Assembly (NCBI GenBank): GCA_023391815.1
Contig: JAEWAF010000134.1
Location: 14,550-78,549, forward strand
Source: Pseudomonadota bacterium
GTDB taxonomy: Bacteria; Pseudomonadota; Gammaproteobacteria; Steroidobacterales; Steroidobacteraceae
DNA length: 64,000 nucleotides
Reading direction: 5' to 3'
Translations under genes and position numbers: made by a program
The notes under the pieces: model-generated
The model's input: the letters and a program-made list of their open reading frames with translations, nothing else
What the model was told of the DNA's origin: nothing
Database searches by the model: none
Part shown: piece by piece, positions 57,490 through 64,000 of the stretch
How the letters are laid out: each line of letters begins with the position of its first letter
How positions within the stretch are numbered: position 1 is the first letter of the stretch

Positions 57490-58417
57490 CTGTCTCGGTC
57501 GCATTCCGGTCCACGGGCCGCCCGCGCGCCTGCCAGGCTTCTATCCCGCCCGCCAGGGGCCGGACCCGCTTGAAGCCGAGTTCCCGAAGCTTTCGTGCCA
57601 CGACCGCCGCCGAGGCATCGTTCGGACAATCGCAATACACGATGACTTCCTCGCCGGGCTTCAGCTGAAGCTCGGAGATGTCACGCACGCTGATGCTGCC
57701 CGGGATCCAGCCGGACTCAGCCCGACGCTCCGGACTGCGCACATCCAGAATGAGCGTCGCCGACCCTGAGTCGAGCAACGACAACAGCTCGTCCACGGAA
57801 ATGCGCGACATGCGGATCTGCGCCATGAATCGTTGACGCTGCCACCATTTGAACAGCACGAACAGGGCGATCGCGACGATCAATAACAACAGCGCGAGGT
57901 GGCCGAGCTGCTCGAGTTGATCCAGCAGCGCCTCCACCGCTTCATGAAACATCGCGCCCAGCGCGATCGCGCCGCCGGCCCACAACGCGGCTCCGATGCC
58001 GTCATAAATGATGAAGCGCCGGACACTGGTGCCCGACTCGCCCGCCAGCGTGGTCGACACGGCGGCAAAGCCCGGAATGTACTTGGCGAGAATCAGCGAC
58101 GGCGCGCCCCATTTCGCATAGATGTTCCGAGTCATGCCGACGCATGAATCCGGCGACAGCGAGACACGACACATCAGGCGCAGCAGCTTGTTACCAAAGC
58201 GGCGCCCGCCCGCGAACCAGGCGAGATCGGCGATCAACGTCGCCAGCGTTGCGACCAGCAACACCGGCAGCAGCGATTCGTGTTTGTCCGTGGCGAGCGC
58301 GGCAGTCACGATCATCGGCGCATACGAAGGAAACGGCAGACCGCCCTGGTCCAGCAGCACGCAAAAGAACACGACCCACAGGCCGTAGCTCTCGATGATG
58401 TGCAGCAGTGTGTCCAT
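57476..58417 (-). CDS. DedA-family membrane protein fused to rhodanese
   Basis: A 313-residue protein. The N-terminal 200 residues are a DedA/VTT domain (DQGGLPFPSYAPMIVTAALA, AKYIPGFAAVSTTLAGESGT), proposed to flip C55-phosphate or phospholipids. The C-terminal 100 residues are a rhodanese domain (TLILDVRSPERRAESGWIPG, SISVRDISEL) with probable active Cys262 in IVYCDCPNDASA. Sulfur-transfer activity at the membrane face is inferred; the active-site loop differs from the usual CxxGxRS. No operon partners. Confidence 0.9.
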   Translation of the reverse strand: MDTLLHIIESYGLWVVFFCVLLDQGGLPFPSYAPMIVTAALATDKHESLLPVLLVATLATLIADLAWFAGGRRFGNKLLRLMCRVSLSPDSCVGMTRNIYAKWGAPSLILAKYIPGFAAVSTTLAGESGTSVRRFIIYDGIGAALWAGGAIALGAMFHEAVEALLDQLEQLGHLALLLLIVAIALFVLFKWWQRQRFMAQIRMSRISVDELLSLLDSGSATLILDVRSPERRAESGWIPGSISVRDISELQLKPGEEVIVYCDCPNDASAAVVARKLRELGFKRVRPLAGGIEAWQARGRPVDRNATETATAA

Positions 58418-58453
58418 CCAACCTTACTCGCGAATGATGGGCCCGACGCGAGC

Positions 58454-58508
58454 GGCGAACTCGCATACCGGGTTTGTTGTGTCGCCAAACCCGCCGGCGA
58501 ACTCGCAT
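58454..58508. repeat. Short direct repeat upstream of the DedA gene
   Basis: GGCGAACTCGCAT occurs at 58454-58466 and again at 58496-58508, with an inverted GGTTTG/CAAACC pair between. It lies just upstream of the DedA-rhodanese start (58417) and may be a regulatory element or chance. Confidence 0.3.
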
Positions 58509-58533
58509 CGGCGTCCGGTGATTGTGCCGGCCG

Positions 58534-58941
58534 TCAAGGCACCGGGCTGGTCCTGTGAATCCCGATCGGCTCGATGACGAGCCGTTTCTGATAGTTGGCG
58601 CCGCCGTGCTTGAGATCGCCGGTCACTATCACCTTCTGTCCGAGCAGCGAACGATATTGCCGGTGTTGCTCCGGGGTCAGCGCCAGCTCGATCTCACGCT
58701 GGATCCACTCGCGCGGATAACGCCTGTCGGCGTCGACGCAAACGCGATCGTCGAGCTGCAGGATCCAGATGGTGACGGGCTTGTCGCCCTTTGTCACACT
58801 CTCGTAATCCGGCGGGCCGGCGTGCGTCTGTCGCACGATCCTGCCAGCAATCTCAACCGGGCCGTATTGGAGACATGAGTAGTCCAGCGCCGCGGCCGCG
58901 GGCGCGACGCCAAGAAGCAGGACTAGCGATACTCGCCACAT
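58534..58941 (-). CDS. Secreted DUF4431-like protein
   Basis: A 135-residue protein from the ATG at 58941 (MWRVSLVLLLGVAPAAAALD) with a signal peptide. YSCLQYGPVEIAGRIVRQTH, GDKPVTIWILQLDDRVCVDA and LLGQKVIVTGDLKHGG follow the DUF4431 pattern, an OB-like periplasmic domain with two conserved cysteines. No function is known. It is 2 bp downstream of the GNAT gene on the same strand. Confidence 0.65.
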   Translation of the reverse strand: MWRVSLVLLLGVAPAAAALDYSCLQYGPVEIAGRIVRQTHAGPPDYESVTKGDKPVTIWILQLDDRVCVDADRRYPREWIQREIELALTPEQHRQYRSLLGQKVIVTGDLKHGGANYQKRLVIEPIGIHRTSPVP

Positions 58942-58943
58942 CT

Positions 58944-59360
58944 CTATTTCGGCCTGTGAAGCTCGTAGCGCCACTCACCGTCGTCGGTCACGCCTACTCG
59001 CCGCCAGCCTGCTGCCTCATAGAAGCGCGAGGCGCGAGTGCCGGGCCCGGTCGTGAGCCATAGCCGATCGTGTCCCTGATCCCATAGCCAGGCAATCATG
59101 GCTTCATGCAACTGCCGGCCGTAGCCCTTGCCCTCGTGGCCCGGCTCGACGAACAGTGCCCAGATGCCGCCGGTCGCGGCGTTGCCGACGGCGAACGCAA
59201 CGATGTTTCCTTCCGCTTCGATCACCCAACCGCGGCCGGTGACTTCGATCTCGGCGATGTAGTCCCGTTCAGAGAGTTGTCGCGAGACCAGTCGATTCTC
59301 GAGCACGGACATGCGCACACGATGCATCGATGGCACATCTGCCGCACGAGCCTGCCGCAT
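58944..59360 (-). CDS. GNAT-family N-acetyltransferase
   Basis: A 138-residue enzyme. The acetyl-CoA loop is VEPGHEGKGYGRQLHEAM (Q/RxxGxG/A-type) and the C-terminal ASRFYEAAGWRRVG is typical. A substrate cannot be named. It is divergent from the aminoglycoside-phosphotransferase-like gene, 28 bp start to start, so the two may share control. Confidence 0.85.
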   Translation of the reverse strand: MRQARAADVPSMHRVRMSVLENRLVSRQLSERDYIAEIEVTGRGWVIEAEGNIVAFAVGNAATGGIWALFVEPGHEGKGYGRQLHEAMIAWLWDQGHDRLWLTTGPGTRASRFYEAAGWRRVGVTDDGEWRYELHRPK

Positions 59361-59388
59361 CCTTCAGATCTCCGTTATGGTCGTGGCC

Positions 59389-60132
59389 ATGACCGAACCT
59401 ATCCCATCCAAGGTCCTGGAGCTAGCCGCCGGCGAACGACCGAAGCTCGTGTGGACCAACGAGCGCGGCGGCACGACGTATCAAGTCGGTGCGCGCTTCA
59501 TCAAGTGGAATCCACACACGAGCAGGCTCGACCTGGAGCCGGAGCGGCTCCGGCTGCAATGGGCCGTGCGCTATCACAATGTTCCTCGCGTGCTTGATTG
59601 GGGCGCGAACGACGAAGCTCAATGGCTCGTCACATCGGCACTCGCCGGCATTGGCGCTGTGATGGAGCCGTGGATTTCACAGCCGTTGCTCGCTGCGCGC
59701 GCCATCGGACGCGGACTGCGCATACTTCATGAAACATTGCCGGTCGCTGAATGCCCGTTCGAATGGTCGCCGGAAAATCGCACCGGACGACGCGTGCCCT
59801 TGCATGAGCTCGGCGTGCCCCCGATCGACCGATGGGTTGTCTGCCATGGCGACCCTTGCTCACCGAACACCATCATCGGCGCCGATGGCAATCCCATCGG
59901 TCACGTCGATCTCGGTTCATTGGGCGTGGCCGATCGCTGGGCCGATCTGGCGGTCGCCAGCGTGAATCTGGATTACAACTACGGCCCCGGCTGGGAACAG
60001 GAATTCTTCCGCGCCTACGACATCGAGCCCGATGCGCGACGCATCGCCTACTATCGTTTTCTCTGGGACAACGAAGACCACATCGGCGTCTCGCCCGAAG
60101 CCACTCGCGCGCTTCGGGCCAGTTACCGGTAG
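59389..60132 (+). CDS. APH(3')-like aminoglycoside phosphotransferase family protein
   Basis: A 247-residue kinase-fold protein from the ATG at 59389 (an ATG at 59377 is also possible). Brenner motif VCHGDPCSPNTII and metal motif GHVDLGSLGVADRWADLAVA are complete, followed by the C-terminal YGPGWEQEFFRAYDIEPD and YYRFLWD that mark APH(3') relatives. The N-lobe retains GARFIKWNP with the ATP-binding Lys. Chromosomal members may phosphorylate other hydroxylated substrates, so resistance is possible but not shown. Confidence 0.85.
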   Translation: MTEPIPSKVLELAAGERPKLVWTNERGGTTYQVGARFIKWNPHTSRLDLEPERLRLQWAVRYHNVPRVLDWGANDEAQWLVTSALAGIGAVMEPWISQPLLAARAIGRGLRILHETLPVAECPFEWSPENRTGRRVPLHELGVPPIDRWVVCHGDPCSPNTIIGADGNPIGHVDLGSLGVADRWADLAVASVNLDYNYGPGWEQEFFRAYDIEPDARRIAYYRFLWDNEDHIGVSPEATRALRASYR

Positions 60133-60135
60133 CGA

Positions 60136-60483
60136 TCAGGTCGACGGCAACAACCGACGCCAGAACTGACGAAACGTTCCGGTCTGAGTGGCCCGAGCCA
60201 CCGGCGCCGGTCGGCCCACGAACACCTGTTTGCGAGTGTTGTACGCCGCCTGCTTCCCAGTCTCGCCATAAATCGCGCGACCGGTATCGGATGACTGCTC
60301 GACGAGCCGCAGGCCCGCGTTCTCCAGCCGAGCGAGCTGCTCCTCGGTGACCTGACGCTCGAACACGCCGGTCGCGGTCTGCCATTCCCACACCGTGCGA
60401 CCTTCGTCGAACACCGCCCGGCCCGACTTGCGCTCCGTGGCCGGTTGCGCCGGCACGATCTTCTTATCGACCAACTGACTCAT
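60136..60483 (-). CDS. Small hypothetical protein
   Basis: A 115-residue protein from the ATG at 60483 behind GGAG. The centre FDEGRTVWEWQTATGVFERQ, then ENAGLRLVEQSSD, is well formed and probably structured, and the C-terminus is basic (RQFWRRLLPST). No family is recognised. It is convergent with the APH-like gene (3 bp between stops). Confidence 0.55.
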   Translation of the reverse strand: MSQLVDKKIVPAQPATERKSGRAVFDEGRTVWEWQTATGVFERQVTEEQLARLENAGLRLVEQSSDTGRAIYGETGKQAAYNTRKQVFVGRPAPVARATQTGTFRQFWRRLLPST

Positions 60484-60781
60484 GTCCTCTCCCATTCTTT
60501 TTTCGATCCGGTGCTCCCTCGAGCACTCGAGTGCTCGTCGCTGATCGGGTTACTCACCAGTTGAAAGAGTTATCGTTGAGTCATGAAAATCGTGGATAAG
60601 ACCAAACCTGAATGCACCCCTAAGGTCGAGTTGCAAGCGACGTTTACTGCGGACTCCCTTCCATGGCCACGGAATTCCCTTGCCGCATCGGCGGCAAACG
60701 CTTGCCGCTCCGCCCTGGCACGGGCGACTTGAAACCCGACGCATCTTGACAGCCGCACGTTCGTCCACGAACGTGCGCCGC
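60484..60781. other. Intergenic region upstream of the two-component operon
   Basis: The 298-bp spacer lies between the divergent hypothetical gene and the response regulator. Nothing with coding character was found. It should contain the promoter for the regulator-kinase operon; the CTAAGTCTC repeats seen before mipA are not present here. Confidence 0.4.
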
Positions 60782-61447
60782 ATGCGCATCCTGCTGGTTG
60801 AAGACGACACCATGATCGGTCAGAGCCTGAAACAGGCGCTCACCGAGAATGGCCTGACCGTCGATTGGGTGAAGGACGGCGTGCTGGCGCAGGACGCGCT
60901 GGCCCAGGGTGGCTATGCGGCTGTGCTGCTCGATCTCGGATTGCCACGACGTTCCGGGCTGGATGTTCTGCGCCGCGCCCGCCAGGACGGCGATCGCACT
61001 CCCATGCTGGTCTTGACCGCGCGGGACGGTGTGGACGATCGGGTTCAAGGCCTGGATGTCGGCGCCGACGATTATCTGGTCAAGCCTTTCGAGATGCGTG
61101 AGCTGCTGGCGCGCATGCGAGCCATCGTTCGTCGCGTCGGCGGACACGCGCAGTCCACGATCGGCACGGCGGAAACACAGCTCGATCTTGCCAGCCGAGA
61201 ACTGACTCACGCCGGCACCTCCATTCTGCTTTCCGCGAAGGAATTCCGCCTCATGCATGCGCTGCTCGAACGCCCCGGCGCGATCCTGTCGCGCACTCAA
61301 CTGGAAGAGCGCTTGTATGGCTGGGGTGAAGAAGTCAGCAGTAACGCCGTCGAAGTGCTGATCCACGGCGTCCGACGCAAACTCGGCGCCGATGTGATTC
61401 GCAACGTACGTGGCCTCGGCTGGCGCGTCAGCAAGGACGCGTCATGA
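60782..61447 (+). CDS. OmpR-family response regulator (PmrA/QseB-like)
   Basis: A 221-residue regulator from the ATG at 60782. The receiver has Asp51 in AVLLDLGLPRRSGLDVLR and Lys in DDYLVKPFEMREL. The C-terminal winged helix is SAKEFRLMHALLERPGAILS, QLEERLYGWGEEVSSNAVEV and HGVRRKLGADVIRNVRGLGW. The GWGEEVSSNAVEVLIHGVRRKL segment (positions 180-201) is characteristic of the PmrA/QseB/TctD branch. It overlaps the kinase gene by 4 bp. Its likely DNA site is the direct repeat upstream of mipA. Confidence 0.93.
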   Translation: MRILLVEDDTMIGQSLKQALTENGLTVDWVKDGVLAQDALAQGGYAAVLLDLGLPRRSGLDVLRRARQDGDRTPMLVLTARDGVDDRVQGLDVGADDYLVKPFEMRELLARMRAIVRRVGGHAQSTIGTAETQLDLASRELTHAGTSILLSAKEFRLMHALLERPGAILSRTQLEERLYGWGEEVSSNAVEVLIHGVRRKLGADVIRNVRGLGWRVSKDAS

Positions 61448-62859
61448 GCAAAGATTCGCTGCGCAAACAACTGATGACCTGGCTGCTGCCGCTGTATGTG
61501 GTGGCGGCAATCGTCGCGTCGACCGTCACGTACTACGTCTACGGAAACATGGTCGGCGTGTTCATGGACAATCAGCTGCGCCTGTTCGCCGACTCGCACT
61601 CCGGAGTGTCCGGCTCGGCGCCCGCGTTGCGCCCGCTCACGCGTCACAACGTGGTCGACAAGGGCGACATGTTCGTGCAGATCTGGGACCGCAACCATCG
61701 GCTGGCGGCAAGCTCCTGGCCCGAGCTCGATCTGCAACGCCAGCCAACCCAAGGCTTTCACGATGTCACGATCGGCGACTCGCGCTGGCGCGTTTACACC
61801 CTGCAATCGCCCGATCGCACGGTCCAAAGCGCGCAGAGCCTGCAATTCCGTCGGCACCTGGTGAAATCGCAGGCCGTCCAGGTCGCATTGCCGGTGCTGC
61901 TGATGATTCCAATCTCGGCTTGTTTCCTCTGGTTCGGCATGCGGCCCGCCGTCCGTCGTCTCGAACTGATTTCGCGCGCCGCGGCTCAACAGGACGAGCA
62001 TCGCTTGACCGAGCTGCCTGCCGAGCATGCGCCTTGTGAGATTCGGCCGCTGGTGCTGGCGGTGAATACGTTGCTCGCACGCTTGCGAAACGCGTTCATG
62101 GCACAACGCCGCTTCGTGCAGGACGCTGCACACGAGCTGCGCACGCCGATCACCGCGATGAGCTTGCAGCTGGAGAATCTGAAATCGCGCATGCCGGATG
62201 CGGCGGCGACCGAGCAATTGACCCAGCTCGAAGGTGGCTTGGCACGCACCAAGCGATTGGTCGAGCAGCTACTGCGTTTGGCACGGCAGGAGTCGCCGCG
62301 GCCGACCGATCCGCCGCTCGCCATTCAATTGGATGGAATGTTGAAGTCCAGCATCGCGGATTTCATGGCGCTGGCGGATAAACGCAAGATCGACCTCGGC
62401 TACGCGGCGGACATCGATGCGACCGTGCATGCGAACGAAGATGAGCTGCGCAGCCTGATTCACAACCTGCTGGACAATGCCCTGCGCTACACGCCCGCCG
62501 GCGGCATCGTGGATGTCACATTGCATCGGGATACGGGTGTCGTGACCGTTGAGATCGCCGACAATGGCCCCGGCATTCCAGCGGAGCTGCTGCCGCGAGT
62601 ATTCGACCGTTTCTTCCGCATCGAAGGCGCGGACACGGAAGGCAGCGGCCTCGGGCTGGCGATCGCCAAGAACGCGGCGGATCGGAATCGCGTCGGGCTG
62701 GAGCTGATCAATCGCGTCGATGGCTCGGGATTGGTCGCGAGGATGCGTTTCGAGACGGCGACGGTGATACCTCAGCCTTTCGAGAAACCTTCCGCCGTCG
62801 AACAGGAAGACACGTCGGTTCCATTGGAGCTTGCCGACGAAACGCAGCCGCACAACTAA
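61444..62859 (+). CDS. Sensor histidine kinase (PmrB/QseC-like)
   Basis: A 471-residue membrane kinase. Two membrane segments (about 12-32 and 147-167) flank a periplasmic sensor domain of about 115 residues. HisKA has His230 in FVQDAAHELRTPITAMSLQL, the N box is HNLLDNALRYTPAGG, and G boxes are IADNGPGIP and GSGLGLAIAKNAA. The periplasmic part lacks an obvious ExxE iron motif, so the signal is undefined. It starts within the regulator stop (ATGA). Confidence 0.93.
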   Translation: MSKDSLRKQLMTWLLPLYVVAAIVASTVTYYVYGNMVGVFMDNQLRLFADSHSGVSGSAPALRPLTRHNVVDKGDMFVQIWDRNHRLAASSWPELDLQRQPTQGFHDVTIGDSRWRVYTLQSPDRTVQSAQSLQFRRHLVKSQAVQVALPVLLMIPISACFLWFGMRPAVRRLELISRAAAQQDEHRLTELPAEHAPCEIRPLVLAVNTLLARLRNAFMAQRRFVQDAAHELRTPITAMSLQLENLKSRMPDAAATEQLTQLEGGLARTKRLVEQLLRLARQESPRPTDPPLAIQLDGMLKSSIADFMALADKRKIDLGYAADIDATVHANEDELRSLIHNLLDNALRYTPAGGIVDVTLHRDTGVVTVEIADNGPGIPAELLPRVFDRFFRIEGADTEGSGLGLAIAKNAADRNRVGLELINRVDGSGLVARMRFETATVIPQPFEKPSAVEQEDTSVPLELADETQPHN

Positions 62860-62972
62860 GCTCATCATCGCGACTGACGGCGCCGGCAACCGTGCGCCTC
62901 GATAGACCAAACGAGGGGCACGCCGCCCGCCCGAGCAAACATCGTCGCGCCAGGCGCTATGTTTGCTATGTA

Positions 62973-62992
62973 CTAAGTCTCCGCTAAGTCTC
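62973..62992. promoter_or_regulatory. PmrA-box-like direct repeat upstream of mipA
   Basis: CTAAGTCTC occurs at 62973-62981 and again at 62984-62992, an 11-bp period (one helical turn). OmpR-family regulators of the PmrA/QseB type bind CTTAA-N6-CTTAA with the same spacing. It lies 38-57 bp upstream of the MipA/OmpV start and right behind the two-component operon, so direct regulation is likely. Confidence 0.6.
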
Positions 62993-63029
62993 GTTTCCTA
63001 TGCTGGTCTCACCTACTCGGGAGACCGCC

Positions 63030-63812
63030 ATGCATTTGCCTCGATTTGCGCTGCTGATGCTCAGCGGCGCCGGCCTGTGTTACGCCGGCACGCTGGCTGC
63101 CCAGACTCATGACGAACGTCGCGACCAGCCCTGGCAAGTCACCGCCGGCGCCGGAGTGATGGCGCGACCGGAGTTTCCAGGCAGCGACTCGCTCGAGCTC
63201 CGGCCGCTGCCCGCGTTCAATATCACTTACGGCGACCGCTGGTTTCTAAACGCCGACGGCCTGGGCGGTTATCTCGTCAGGCGCGACCACAGTTCGTTGA
63301 CGTTGTCGCTCGCGCCCGATTTCACCCGGCGCGACGAATCCGATGCTCCTCATCTTCGCGGCGTCGGCGACGTGGACCGCACGGCCGTCGCACGACTCAA
63401 GGGCGCTTATAACATCGGCCCCGTGACAGCTACGGCCGCCGTGTCGACCGATGTTGCGGATCAAGGGCATGGCACCGTCGCTGAAGTCACATTGCAAAGT
63501 CGCGCCGACATCACGCAGCGCTTCTCGTTGAGCTATGGAATCGCGGCGCGCTGGATCGACGACGAATACGCCGAAACTTTCTTCGGCATCGACGCGACCC
63601 AAAGCCAACGATCGGGGTTGTCTCAATACGAAGCGCAGAACGGGCTCGGCGACGCCAGGCTGTTCGTCAACGCCGTCTATGCACTGAGCCCACGCTGGAT
63701 CATCGCCGCCGGCGCGACGGCGGGACAATTACAGGGCGACGCGAAAGACAGCCCGATCGTCGAAGACGATTCGTATTTTCAGTTCGACACGGCCGTGATG
63801 TACCGATTCTGA
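63030..63812 (+). CDS. MipA/OmpV family outer-membrane protein
   Basis: A 260-residue protein from the ATG at 63030 with GGGAGACCGCC before it. Signal peptide (ending TLAAQ) and an eight- to twelve-strand barrel follow: VTAGAGVMARPEFPGSDSLE, LRPLPAFNITYGDRWFLNAD, FSLSYGIAARWIDDEYAETF, FFGIDATQSQRSGLSQYEAQ, ending AVMYRF with the C-terminal Phe. MipA-type proteins link peptidoglycan enzymes in some bacteria and often lie beside envelope-stress two-component genes, as here. Confidence 0.92.
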   Translation: MHLPRFALLMLSGAGLCYAGTLAAQTHDERRDQPWQVTAGAGVMARPEFPGSDSLELRPLPAFNITYGDRWFLNADGLGGYLVRRDHSSLTLSLAPDFTRRDESDAPHLRGVGDVDRTAVARLKGAYNIGPVTATAAVSTDVADQGHGTVAEVTLQSRADITQRFSLSYGIAARWIDDEYAETFFGIDATQSQRSGLSQYEAQNGLGDARLFVNAVYALSPRWIIAAGATAGQLQGDAKDSPIVEDDSYFQFDTAVMYRF

Positions 63813-63825
63813 TCCGCCACTCTTA

Positions 63826-63864
63826 GTCTTGGACCTTCGTCTTGGCCCTTCGTCTTGGACCTTC
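63826..63864. repeat. Three 13-bp tandem repeats
   Basis: GTCTTGGACCTTC, GTCTTGGCCCTTC and GTCTTGGACCTTC follow one another without gap, 14 bp beyond the mipA stop. A minisatellite-like array in non-coding DNA; copy number may vary between strains. Confidence 0.8.
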
Positions 63865-63918
63865 GACCGCACCACTCACGCCGAGGCAGCGCCTGGGGGA
63901 GGGATGTCCTCCCCGGCA

Positions 63919-63947
63919 ATTGGATCCAACAGGGATGTTGGTCCAAT
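63919..63947. repeat. Hairpin near the right edge
   Basis: ATTGGATCCAAC pairs with GTTGGTCCAAT around a 6-base loop with one bulged base. No T-run follows. It may belong to an element continuing beyond the window; the last 50 bp show no gene. Confidence 0.5.
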
Positions 63948-64000
63948 AGCAGCTACATGGAGGTACAGCAAAGTCGCGCGCGTCAGCGCGAGCGAAGCGT

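Noticed and set aside
59389..60132. Calling the kinase a proven antibiotic-resistance gene
   Set aside because: Motifs are those of the APH(3') family, but chromosomal relatives often have other substrates and nothing nearby suggests a resistance island.

Overview
The window looks like chromosome of a high-GC gammaproteobacterium with an oxidative, polymer-degrading lifestyle, of the Steroidobacteraceae/Xanthomonadales kind. This rests on MinCDE, TonB receptors, lipid A phosphoethanolamine chemistry, FecI/FecR-type signalling and a non-phosphorylative arabinose pathway; it is an inference from gene content, not a phylogeny. No rRNA, tRNA, CRISPR array or intact transposon was seen.

Layout. 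1-7457: an ECF sigma/YCII pair, an ACT protein, a TetR-GST divergent pair, minCDE, a QueC-like PP-loop protein, a PEP mutase/isocitrate lyase family enzyme and a small conserved protein. 7456-12743: a decayed Rhs polymorphic-toxin island on the minus strand. It holds the 3' end of an rhs gene with a frameshifted deaminase toxin, its probable Imm1 immunity gene, a 420-bp run of long hairpins, and at least three further orphan toxin-tail/immunity modules. It is bounded by about 122-bp imperfect direct repeats, of which the right copy is the 3' end of a bactofilin gene. 12702-14788: two bactofilins and a small XRE/ORF6N pair.

15235-31886 is an L-arabinan/L-arabinose locus. On the minus strand it has a sugar ABC importer with a cytosolic GH51 arabinofuranosidase and a GH127-like remnant. 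On the plus strand it has a GntR/FadR-type regulator followed by a ketoglutarate-semialdehyde dehydrogenase, an FAH-fold AraD1-type enzyme, a Gfo/Idh sugar dehydrogenase and a secreted GH51. The minus strand then adds an SMP-30 lactonase, an IlvD/Edd dehydratase and a secreted aldose 1-epimerase. Together these give a complete route arabinose to arabinonolactone to arabinonate to 2-keto-3-deoxyarabinonate to 2-oxoglutarate semialdehyde to 2-oxoglutarate. A shared motif (TTGTCTGAGTA-like) stands in front of the regulator/importer, the catabolic operon and the epimerase.

32151-41097 holds secreted or envelope functions: an amidohydrolase, a thioredoxin-cytochrome c-copper monooxygenase-like fusion, a lone receiver, a PHP-type metallohydrolase, a TonB receptor and lipoprotein Cu/Zn SOD. 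41106-51126 is an envelope-remodelling region. A GT39 glycosyltransferase is divergent from a tightly packed plus-strand run: lipid A phosphoethanolamine transferase, ECF sigma, FecR with a C-terminal STN-like domain, an Omp85/BamA-like barrel, a PAP2 phosphatase, and a TonB receptor with an N-terminal STN domain. I regard this run as the best candidate for a little-described system: surface signalling wired to outer-membrane lipid modification. The right end carries a VOC protein, a hybrid kinase, an acetylpolyamine amidohydrolase coupled to a double-TetR regulator, PilZ, Dps, EF-hand, DedA-rhodanese, GNAT, an APH-like kinase, and a PmrAB/QseBC-like two-component system followed by a MipA/OmpV protein with a PmrA-box-like repeat in its promoter.
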